A stretch of DNA of 57,614 bases from CAYRYU01 sp964428355 (GTDB taxonomy: Bacteria > Muiribacteriota > Ozemobacteria > Ozemobacterales > Ozemobacteraceae), in the NCBI GenBank assembly GCA_964428355.1, contig CAYRYU010000043.1, forward strand, positions 1-57,614, given 5' to 3'. This document shows, piece after piece, positions 7,601-13,893 of this stretch (positions are counted from its first letter, which is position 1; each line of letters opens with the position of its first letter). The notes beneath the pieces are model-generated. The model ran no database searches. It saw only the letters and a program-made list of their open reading frames with translations, and was not told where the DNA came from. Both the position numbers and the translations under genes were made by a program.

Positions 7601-10020
7601 TCCTTTTTAGACTCGTACTTTCCCCCTGCGCTCGTGCCGGGACCATTGAAATCGCCATCGGAGGATTTGTCGAAGGCGTATCCTTCGTTCAGTGAACTTA
7701 CTTCCTCGGGAATGGAAGACTGGGAAACCATCGGGGGGACCGCCTTCGCCCTCTCGAGGTGCCCGTCTATGCTGCCGAAGATGCTCTTGACCGATCCCCC
7801 GGACGAGGTCAAAAATGGAATCGCTGCAATGAGAACGATGCAACCGATAAAGACGACCTTCACCAATGGCGATCCGGGGGCAGTTTCCGGCTCGGACCGG
7901 CTCCTGCTCCACTTGATGAGTCCGATGAAAAGAAGGCCGAGAAAGAGGAGCACGACGAACTCAGGCGAAAGAACCAGTCGGAAAAGCTCCTCGGACATTC
8001 TGAAGGGAAGGAAGATGATCGACCGGTATGGCTTTTCCACGTCGCATGGAAGCGGAAGCAGCCCGAACCGCGTTGGCGCTCCGATCGACCAGTTGAGGCG
8101 GATGGTGGGGATATCCAGTTTCGCCATGACGTAATCGAGCCTTCCCACTGCCCCGATTCTTTTCACGGGGGATCCGTACTGGACCTTGACCCGTGCCTGG
8201 GTGCTTGATACCCCGCCGGAAGAAGGGTGGGCAAGAGGAATCAGGAATGTCGAGGAACCTTTGGCCGATGCCGGGATCGGCTTGTCGTCCAGAAGGGTCG
8301 AGATCAGGCGGGAACCGGTCGGGAGTTCAACCTCCACGTGCTGTTTCCCGTTGTTTCGGACGAACATCTCGATCGAGGTTTCCGACTTCTCGTCGGTCGA
8401 AAAAACCGTTTGAGCCTCGACCAGATCGACAACCGAGGTCAGGCCCTGGAGGTCCTCGTGCCGCTCGACCTGGACTTTGAGCGGTTCAATCCGGGGCGGG
8501 GCGAGATACTTGTAGGAAAGAAGTATCGCACGGACGGCTCTGGAGGACAGATCGGTTGGGAGTTCGGAAACGTCTACGTTGGAGACGGTCCAGTCTCCCG
8601 GTGCCTCAGGGGCTTTCTCTTCCTTCGCCCTGCGAAGCTCGACCGAGGTCCGGGCCTCGATCCCGATGAAACCCTGGTCCCGGTCGGATCCGGAAACCCT
8701 GTGGATCGGAAGGTCGACCACCTGGCTCGTGTCCGCCATCTTGGTCTCCCCAACCACCGTCACGAGGACGGCCCCCTTCAGCTTCGAAGGAAACCGGCAA
8801 ATCACGCGGGTTTCCGTCCCGATCGTTTCTTGGGAAAAATCCTGGAACCGGTTGATCGAAGGATCGTGAAAATCGACAGCGTTTACGCTCAGGATGGTGG
8901 TGTCCTTTGGAAACACGAGCTCGAGCCTGTCGGTTGGGCCTCTGGTTATGGAGGCTTTGACCGTCGTCTCGTTCCGGAGATATCCCTCCCCCACCGAGAA
9001 TAGGATTCCGCTTTCGGCGAAAATCCGCGGGGGTTCATCAACCTTGGGCAGGGGCCGGGGGGCCTGATGTTCGGATCCCGATGCGACTGTTCCGGTACCG
9101 GGTGCGGTTTGGGAATCCGCGGGGAGCTGGAAAGTTTTGGGAGCCCATCGGAGAGTGAATCTGTCGGTTGCGCCAAGGGTTCCCTCGACCGATGTCGTGG
9201 TCCCCATGTCCCTGCACTGGACACCCTCCGACCGGTCGATTTCCGCATACTGGCCGGGCTCGGAAAGCGTTATCGCGAAGGAGTTGACAGGAAGCCGGGG
9301 AATCCGAAAGGTCAGCTCATTCTTCAGCGGGTCGTCCAGTTGCGGACAGAGGAACTTCACCGAAAGCGAGTGTCGCCCCGGGCCCCTTACCGCGAGCAGG
9401 AAGTCGTTCGGGTGGCCCTGGCGTTTGGGGAGGATTCCAGCCTTGTTCGGGCGGCCGGAAAACGCTGAAACCATCTTCTTCTGAAGGAGCTCGACCCTTC
9501 CCTTGGGGGCCTCGAGGTCTTCGATTCCGGTAAAGGTCTGGACTGAAACTCCGGCCGGGAGACCATCAAGCAGGACTTCCAGGATCGAGACATCACCGCC
9601 GGGAAGCGCGAACAGCGCCCAACGCTCGTTGGGCATTTCGAACTCGTACTCCGCGGAAAATTCCGCCACACGGTCGAGGATTTTCCCCGAGTAGCGGGCC
9701 GGGCCAAAACTGAAGTCGGAATCGAGCAATGGAATGGGGCTCGCGGGGCGGCGGGCGAGGTACGCTTCCTTTTCCGCTTTCATCCTTTCGTAGGTCTCCC
9801 GCGGGATGATCATGCACTTGGGGGTTTTCTGGAACATCGTCCCTACATCCTGGTAGGGGATGAAACGGATGTTTTCCGAAACCTTTCCCCCGCTCCAGGT
9901 TTCGAGGCTCCAGGTTTCCGAAGCCTGTCCGTGCGCCACGTTCGATGCCTGGAGCAGGACGAGCATCATGAGGGTCAGAGCTGTTGCGGAAGGAAGAAAT
10001 CTTCGGAATCCCTTGTTCAT
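4648..10020 (-). CDS. giant membrane protein with two diverged copies of an extracytoplasmic module
   Basis: A 1790-residue protein starting at ATG 10020 behind GGGAGG. It has a signal peptide (1-31), then a first exported region to about residue 685. Two hydrophobic helices (about 688-705 and 721-740) follow, then a low-complexity linker and four more (about 875-976). A second exported region runs from about 980 to 1680, and three terminal helices and a Pro/Thr-rich tail close the protein. The two exported regions are related: FIPYQDVG near 53 matches FIPYSQLG near 992, YKYLAPPRIEPLKVQVERHED matches FKYLEALRPRIQVVKHQD, and FVRNNGKQHVEVELPTGS matches VVRNNNNQFLLVQEMPKG. The linker of the second copy contains a Gln/Asn/Met-rich stretch. 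No family recognised; it may be a cell-surface scaffold. The peptidase gene follows in the probable operon. Confidence 0.8.
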   Translation of the reverse strand: MNKGFRRFLPSATALTLMMLVLLQASNVAHGQASETWSLETWSGGKVSENIRFIPYQDVGTMFQKTPKCMIIPRETYERMKAEKEAYLARRPASPIPLLDSDFSFGPARYSGKILDRVAEFSAEYEFEMPNERWALFALPGGDVSILEVLLDGLPAGVSVQTFTGIEDLEAPKGRVELLQKKMVSAFSGRPNKAGILPKRQGHPNDFLLAVRGPGRHSLSVKFLCPQLDDPLKNELTFRIPRLPVNSFAITLSEPGQYAEIDRSEGVQCRDMGTTTSVEGTLGATDRFTLRWAPKTFQLPADSQTAPGTGTVASGSEHQAPRPLPKVDEPPRIFAESGILFSVGEGYLRNETTVKASITRGPTDRLELVFPKDTTILSVNAVDFHDPSINRFQDFSQETIGTETRVICRFPSKLKGAVLVTVVGETKMADTSQVVDLPIHRVSGSDRDQGFIGIEARTSVELRRAKEEKAPEAPGDWTVSNVDVSELPTDLSSRAVRAILLSYKYLAPPRIEPLKVQVERHEDLQGLTSVVDLVEAQTVFSTDEKSETSIEMFVRNNGKQHVEVELPTGSRLISTLLDDKPIPASAKGSSTFLIPLAHPSSGGVSSTQARVKVQYGSPVKRIGAVGRLDYVMAKLDIPTIRLNWSIGAPTRFGLLPLPCDVEKPYRSIIFLPFRMSEELFRLVLSPEFVVLLFLGLLFIGLIKWSRSRSEPETAPGSPLVKVVFIGCIVLIAAIPFLTSSGGSVKSIFGSIDGHLERAKAVPPMVSQSSIPEEVSSLNEGYAFDKSSDGDFNGPGTSAGGKYESKKDMAAAPMKSRQVLGKGMGGRQRETARDRGALPVDRKIVNTGQTYPFSKHLIKAGEAPKFRGLFIWQPLELLLYLAIGLSGILGYLLLLFLARRSRGFIAGFLVILFALLLNLLEERVPGGMDPAMLAFGGCFLLTIAARVFSWAKSQVKNPATLVMLLILSGTCTPVFAENPPPLDPRVEQVVDVFIPYSQLGERLPKDSPLVFLKDEDYAYLRDLGIPEPDPARWTPPVSVVYVSCQFIGHVVGDQVEITMNLVADLLGKGFKKIPFPQDGVGVRSLLVDGNPAVLLGGGQPALLNDDQGNFQGQTVENLSNQMPQQMVSQMNQQMNINAPMTNQQEAQGNTFAGPRQRPFLVTKQEGRVVIEAKLVKDLISKSRLNPTADGFRIALPPFGPAVLDLAIDKPGLKVEVLPSTAVRTQETATGTIVRAFLQPAGGLSVEWREKATATQPDEKPEPESASRTIIIKDPKVFIDQENLFSISAGNIHLTSTFRFSVEQAPCGEFDFSLPPGFELIDVSGTDIASWSMVQSRENATGSLRLILTSQKLEPFEISIDLERQTRQVNGEFDLGIPWALKCLPKGTIERQKGFLALEIRDNLVTEVTRTEPGTRVDRTELPPGLQRLIQGYLVGSFKYLEALRPRIQVVKHQDASVSTAQIDGATVRSHVTRDGKILSEMALVVRNNNNQFLLVQEMPKGMSLLTVTVNGDPVKPGIGESGEVFIPLIRSPQLSGTYTPFGVTLTLEEKTHPLGRRGSFGLRLPRLSVEIAAMNWRVFLPEDFFLMKAKGDFEPGWAAVPGLPGTVRNVSDERFSNVMTQSRRKVDPSEGQRATGGILPVTFEFPETPNSRVFNKTMINSDSSAPALSIAYAIDTITRPTSILLGLLVALILAGSLSGLAASRFGSATFGLVILGLLIGTIQAIRFVFEVDLPFMGQVQDAYLDGLRTGAVIFVAWYLMSWKPETPVKPKENTTPATGATPTPPQPTATL

Positions 10021-10061
10021 CAGAACCTCCCAGGATGACGTCATTTATGGATCGTTGTCCA

Positions 10062-10091
10062 ATGGTATGTTGCGGTTTTCCGCTTTGTCAA
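10062..10091 (-). promoter_or_regulatory. promoter of the giant membrane protein gene
   Basis: On the minus strand a consensus -35 TTGACA (10086-10091) stands 18 bases from TACCAT (10062-10067). It would start transcription about 35 bases upstream of the ATG at 10020. Confidence 0.5.
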
Positions 10092-10116
10092 TCCTCGATC
10101 CGGGTGATGGCCCGTG

Positions 10117-10145
10117 TTGAAGACGCGCCGGATTCCTGTTATGAT
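10117..10145 (+). promoter_or_regulatory. promoter of the HD-domain gene
   Basis: TTGAAG (10117-10122) and TATGAT (10140-10145) are 17 bases apart. Transcription would begin near 10152, downstream of the GTG (10114) and ATG (10141) codons, which argues for a later translation start. Confidence 0.6.
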
Positions 10146-10182
10146 GCGGCATATCACCGGTATGAATGGAGAGTTGGGAAAG

Positions 10183-11022
10183 ATGTTCAGCGCGCAGCAG
10201 ATTATCATCGACAATTTCATCGAGCTCATTAGGGATGGATATCGTCAGACCTTCGGAGGGCTTCATCCCGAGTTCGGCGAGATCACAGGCTGGGCCGGAA
10301 GGATGGCGCTGGGGAGCATCGCCAACAGTTCCGCGATGTACCATGATGTTGAGCACACGATCCAGGTCACGTTGGTGGGCCAGGAACTGATTCGCGGAAA
10401 GCAGATCCGTGAACCGGGCGTTTCCTCCGAAGATTGGCTCCATGTGATGATTTCCCTCGTTTGCCACGATATCGGGTATGTGAAGGGGGTTTGCAGGCAG
10501 GACAAACCCGGAATCTACGCGACGGGAAGGAACGGAGAAACCGTCCAACTCCCGGAAGAATCGACTGACGCCGCTTTGACCCCATACCATGTTGACCGTG
10601 GAAAACTCTTCATCGACGAGCGTTTCGGGGGCCACAGTTTCATCAACCCCGAAATCATCAAGGAAAACATCGAACTCACGCGGTTTCCCGTCCCCGGCAG
10701 GGAAGACCGGGGGGACGATGGCAGCTTTTCCAGCCTCGTCCGGGCGGCCGACCTGATCGGCCAGCTGAGTGATCTGGGGTATCTTCGGAAGATCCCAAGG
10801 CTTTTTGCCGAGTTCGCTGAAACCGGCGTGGCCTCCGAGCTTGGTTACAAGACCCCTTCCGACCTGAGGAAGAACTACCCGAAATTCTTCTGGGGAAAGG
10901 TTTACCCCTTCGTAAAGGGCCTCTTCCCGTATCTCATGCTGACCCACCAGGGAAAACAGATCCTGGCAATGCTGCATTCCAACGTCTTCGTCGTCGAACA
11001 CGGAATTCTGGAAACCTTCTGA
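10183..11022 (+). CDS. HD-domain phosphohydrolase
   Basis: A 279-residue cytoplasmic protein. Metal ligands typical of HD hydrolases are visible: YHDVEH (residues 53-58), LVCHDIGYV (92-100) and a late RAADLIGQL that supplies the distal Asp. The family hydrolyses phosphoesters, often of nucleotides, but this sequence does not tell me the substrate. I place the start at ATG 10183 because GGAGAG and GGGAAAG lie just before it. The frame is open from 10114, but a promoter overlaps those codons; ATG 10162 is the alternative. It is divergent from the giant membrane protein and followed 17 bases later by radC, so the two may be one transcript. Confidence 0.8.
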   Translation: MFSAQQIIIDNFIELIRDGYRQTFGGLHPEFGEITGWAGRMALGSIANSSAMYHDVEHTIQVTLVGQELIRGKQIREPGVSSEDWLHVMISLVCHDIGYVKGVCRQDKPGIYATGRNGETVQLPEESTDAALTPYHVDRGKLFIDERFGGHSFINPEIIKENIELTRFPVPGREDRGDDGSFSSLVRAADLIGQLSDLGYLRKIPRLFAEFAETGVASELGYKTPSDLRKNYPKFFWGKVYPFVKGLFPYLMLTHQGKQILAMLHSNVFVVEHGILETF

Positions 11023-11039
11023 CGGGGTGCCGGCCGAAA

Positions 11040-11819
11040 ATGACGGACAGGAGAAAGGTGGCTGAACAAGATTCCCCCGCGCCGGAGAACGGGGGTGAGT
11101 TAGTTCCAGGGCGTGGCCAGGCGGAGGTTCCCAAACCCTCGGGATGTTCCGGCCATCGTCAGAGGATTCGCGAACGTTTCGACAGGGCGGGCATCGAGGG
11201 GTTCGCGGATCACGAAATCCTCGAGTATCTCCTGTTCTACATCAACCGGCAGAAGGATACGAAACCGATTGCCAAGGCTTTGTTGCAGGCATTCGGAGGA
11301 CTTCCGGAGGTTTTCGCCGCGAAAAGGGAGCAGCTTCTCGAAGTCGAAGGGATGGGAGCCGAAAGTGCCAGGTTCATCCAGCTCGTCCGCGGGATTTCGC
11401 AACTCCTCCTCCGGAAAAAGGCGTATGGTAGAGCTCCATCGATTTCATCAGCTTCCGATCTCCTCCAGTACCTCGCGGGTTCGATGGCGAACCTCCCCGA
11501 AGAGGAGTTCCGGGTAGTTTTCGTCGACAACGCCAATTCCATCATCCGGGACGAAGTAATCTCAAAAGGGGTGGAGAACCAGACCGCGGTTTACCCAAAG
11601 CAGGTGATTCGAAGAGCCCTGGCTCTCCACGCAACCGGGATAGTGGTTGTTCATAACCACCCCACTGGTCAGGTCCATCCCTCTCCGGCTGACCGGGAGA
11701 TCACGATGGCCCTCCTGGAAGCCGCAAAAGCACTCGACATCAGGCTTCTTGACCACCTCATCCTTGGCCGGGAAGGAAAGGGATACTTCAGCTTTCGGGA
11801 GGAGGGCTTGATTCCCTGA
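11040..11819 (+). CDS. radC: RadC-family JAB/JAMM domain protein
   Basis: A 259-residue protein with the full RadC layout: an N-terminal helix-hairpin-helix region (about 40-125, including VEGMGAESA) and a JAMM metal site HNHPTGQVHPSPAD (205-218). Residues 154-164 (EEEFRVVFVDN) match the conserved entry to the domain. The family was named for a supposed role in DNA repair that has not held up well; metalloprotease or DNA-processing roles are inferred from the fold. No clear ribosome site precedes ATG 11040, and coupling to the HD gene 17 bases upstream may drive translation. The family call is secure, the function is not. Confidence 0.9.
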   Translation: MTDRRKVAEQDSPAPENGGELVPGRGQAEVPKPSGCSGHRQRIRERFDRAGIEGFADHEILEYLLFYINRQKDTKPIAKALLQAFGGLPEVFAAKREQLLEVEGMGAESARFIQLVRGISQLLLRKKAYGRAPSISSASDLLQYLAGSMANLPEEEFRVVFVDNANSIIRDEVISKGVENQTAVYPKQVIRRALALHATGIVVVHNHPTGQVHPSPADREITMALLEAAKALDIRLLDHLILGREGKGYFSFREEGLIP

Positions 11820-11861
11820 ACTTTTGGGGTGCATCGAATTCTGGTCGTTTCGGGGAAGGCA

Positions 11862-11870
11862 TGGTAGAAT
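11862..11870 (+). promoter_or_regulatory. extended -10 promoter upstream of a small exported protein
   Basis: TGG immediately before TAGAAT (11865-11870) makes an extended -10, located 27 bases before the ATG at 11897. No good -35 is present, which extended -10 promoters tolerate. Confidence 0.45.
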
Positions 11871-11896
11871 TGGTTTCGTCTTGCAGGAGGATAACG

Positions 11897-12724
11897 ATGA
11901 AGAAATTGCTTGTAGTGCTGGTTTTGGTTGGTCTGGCGATCCCCCTTTCCGCTGAGACCCCTTTCTGGTTTCCAATTCAGGGGAAGGAGGCGGAACGCGT
12001 TCTGGTACCCGGAAACCCTCCGCTGACACTGGGAAAAATGAACTCCCTTATCAACTGCATCGAATTCGGTCTTTCCGTTGCCCTTACCCAGAACGAGATC
12101 GAAGGTGCCCGGGCAGCCCTGATGCAGGAATACCTTTCTTTCAAGGGAAGGCTCCTGAGCGACCTCGATGACATCCAAAGGCTTTGGCTGGATGTCCTTC
12201 AGGCTCCGGCCGACCAGAAGGGCAAGTTCCGCCTGATTCTTCGCGACTCTCTCATGGAAGAAATGAAGAAACAACCGGGTCACGCCTTCTCGCAGGTCCT
12301 TCAGAGGCTTCTCGAGGACTCTGAGCAGGTTTTCTGCCAGGGGAACCCCCCGATTTCCAAAAGATCCGTGACCGCGTTCCTGGAAATCGTTAAGAATGCC
12401 TTGAGGATTCGTGACAAGCGGGTCGTGGCCTGGACGCCTTCGGAAACAGCGAATATCGAAGCCGAAATCCTCAAGATCATTCCCAACCTCAACCCCGACG
12501 GGCGGAAGTGGTTGGGCAACGCCGACCTCCACAACGCGATCATTTTTCGCAACCTGCAGTCCGTTCCCGCAGACGAACGCGAGACCGTTAAACGTTTCCT
12601 GGTAGAGACTTTCGCCCCTCTCCCCAAGGGAACGACCCAGTTCCCCGTCGCCTTCGATGAGATTCCCCTGCCTCCCCCAAACTTCTTCCCCTTACCCACT
12701 GACCTCCCCTGGGACATGCGCTGA
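11897..12724 (+). CDS. exported protein of unknown function
   Basis: A 275-residue protein starting at ATG 11897 with an excellent CAGGAGG six bases upstream. MKKLLVVLVLVGLAIPLSAET is a classic signal peptide, cleaved after about residue 19, so the mature protein is probably periplasmic or secreted. The rest is predicted helical with a proline-rich C-terminus (LPPPNFFPLPTDLPW). Only three cysteines are visible after the signal, and I see no catalytic motif. It is monocistronic: its own promoter is upstream and a repeat cluster follows. I do not recognise a family. Confidence 0.8.
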   Translation: MKKLLVVLVLVGLAIPLSAETPFWFPIQGKEAERVLVPGNPPLTLGKMNSLINCIEFGLSVALTQNEIEGARAALMQEYLSFKGRLLSDLDDIQRLWLDVLQAPADQKGKFRLILRDSLMEEMKKQPGHAFSQVLQRLLEDSEQVFCQGNPPISKRSVTAFLEIVKNALRIRDKRVVAWTPSETANIEAEILKIIPNLNPDGRKWLGNADLHNAIIFRNLQSVPADERETVKRFLVETFAPLPKGTTQFPVAFDEIPLPPPNFFPLPTDLPWDMR

Positions 12725-12727
12725 CCT

Positions 12728-12974
12728 AAATCGGGGACACAGGAATCTTTAGGAAAACCCCGCTTTTGTGTGGGCACTGGAAGCCATTTTCCGGAAACCA
12801 AAATCTAAAAAGGGGACATGAGAATCTTTTGTTTTCGATGATGGCCTAGCAATGGTTTGTGGACCTGTTGGGGCTATTGATTCTCATGTCCCCTTTATTG
12901 CGAATTTTTGATGGAAACGGGGATCAGGAGCGACCCGTTTTTAAAAGATTCACATGTCCCCAATTTGATGTCCC
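12728..12974. repeat. cluster of GGGGACA inverted repeats
   Basis: Five copies of a GGGGACA core occur: forward at about 12731 and 12811, reverse at about 12886, 12954 and 12968. Most extend to GGGGACATGAGAATC or close variants. The pair at 12810-12827 and 12878-12896 is a perfect 18-base inverted repeat around a ~50-base spacer. No open frame of note lies here. The pattern resembles REP-like or miniature elements mobilised by Y1/IS200-type transposases, but none is in the window. Confidence 0.7.
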
Positions 12975-13604
12975 CTATTTGGCGGAGGGGACAAGGCCGG
13001 AGGGGTGGTCGGAGGTGAGGAGGTCGTTGATTTTTCCGAAAAGGACCTCCAGGCCAACGAGGTTGTTGGAGCCCTGGGGGATGATAATGTCCGCGACGTA
13101 GCGGGAAGGTTGTACGAGGTTGATCGCGGCATCCCGAACGGTGCTTTCGTACTGGGACAGGATACTCTTCAGGCTGCGGCCCCGGTCGATGTGGTCCCTT
13201 TTGATCCGTCGGATGATGGCAACGTCGAGAGGAATGTCGACGTAGATCCTGAGGTCGAAGAGGGGCATCAACTCAGGGATGCAAAAAATCAGAAGGCCTT
13301 CGACGACGAGGATGGGTTTTGGCTTGATAGTAAGGGTTTCGGGAAGGCGGTCGGAAGTCTTGAAGTCATAGATCGGACGCTCGATCTGCTTTCCATTTCT
13401 CAGCTCGCTTATGTGCTGGACCAGGAGGTTGGTCTGGAGGGCATCGGGGTGGTCGAAGTTTTTTATCGGGGGCCGGTCCTTTTTGGGGAAATAGTACATG
13501 TCGTGTTCGAGGACCGCCACATTTCCGGGGAAGCGCCTTGCGATGGATTTCGAAACGCTGCTCTTGCCGGATCCTGAAAGGCCGGAGATTCCAATGATGT
13601 ACAT
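12975..13604 (-). CDS. udk: uridine kinase
   Basis: A 209-residue cytoplasmic kinase that phosphorylates uridine (and cytidine) to the monophosphate in pyrimidine salvage. The P-loop GLSGSGKSS is at residues 8-16, followed by the family features DMYYFPK and FDHPDA, and the RIKRDHIDRGRS lid segment. Length is typical. The start at ATG 13604 has no ribosome site. Instead an extended -10 (TGA TACAAT, 13611-13619) ends six bases upstream, so the mRNA may be leaderless. A strong terminator sits just upstream (13647-13668), isolating udk from tkt. Confidence 0.93.
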   Translation of the reverse strand: MYIIGISGLSGSGKSSVSKSIARRFPGNVAVLEHDMYYFPKKDRPPIKNFDHPDALQTNLLVQHISELRNGKQIERPIYDFKTSDRLPETLTIKPKPILVVEGLLIFCIPELMPLFDLRIYVDIPLDVAIIRRIKRDHIDRGRSLKSILSQYESTVRDAAINLVQPSRYVADIIIPQGSNNLVGLEVLFGKINDLLTSDHPSGLVPSAK

Positions 13605-13610
13605 GCGCGA

Positions 13611-13619
13611 ATTGTATCA
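13611..13619 (-). promoter_or_regulatory. extended -10 giving a leaderless udk mRNA
   Basis: On the minus strand TGA TACAAT ends six bases before the udk ATG, which puts the expected transcription start at the initiation codon itself. TATGAT one step upstream (13616-13621) is an alternative -10 that would leave a leader of about five bases. Confidence 0.5.
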
Positions 13620-13646
13620 TAGATAAAGGATGCGGGGAAAAAAAAT

Positions 13647-13668
13647 AGGCCGGGGGTTTTCCCGGCCT
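13647..13668 (-). terminator. intrinsic terminator upstream of udk
   Basis: AGGCCGGG and CCCGGCCT form an 8-bp stem with a six-base loop. On the minus strand it is followed by A and then eight Ts (13638-13645). It lies about 180 bases below the tkt terminator with no gene between, so it ends either tkt read-through or an unknown small transcript. Confidence 0.8.
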
Positions 13669-13847
13669 GAAAAATAAGGAGGCAAACAAATCCATCACCA
13701 GTTTCGACCGGAAATGATGTTTCGTTAAGGATTAATAATGCGGCACCAAAGGGCGTCAGCGGACGAAGACAAACAACGGCAAACATCGGATTCCATGTAC
13801 AGCGGCAAATAGACGTGGAAAATTTTCGTTTTCTTTGGGGAAAATGA
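13669..13847 (-). other. non-coding stretch between two terminators
   Basis: About 180 bases with no convincing gene. The only minus-strand frame is a 23-codon ORF at about 13725-13796 with no ribosome site. Having a terminator at both ends, in the same orientation, leaves room for a short RNA, but I could not find a promoter inside it. Confidence 0.3.
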
Positions 13848-13883
13848 AAACGTGGGGGTACGAACGTTTGTACCCCCACGTTT
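13848..13883 (-). terminator. tkt terminator
   Basis: AAACGTGGGGGTAC and GTACCCCCACGTTT form a 14-bp perfect stem with an eight-base loop. It is followed on the minus strand by a T-rich tract and lies ten bases after the tkt stop. Confidence 0.85.
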
Positions 13884-13893
13884 GGTGAGCGTT

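Noticed and set aside
10114..10182. HD gene starting at GTG 10114 or ATG 10141
   Set aside because: A good TTGAAG-17-TATGAT promoter overlaps these codons and a ribosome site lies just before 10183.
12728..12974. CRISPR array
   Set aside because: Repeats are only five short copies in mixed orientations with irregular spacing and no cas genes.
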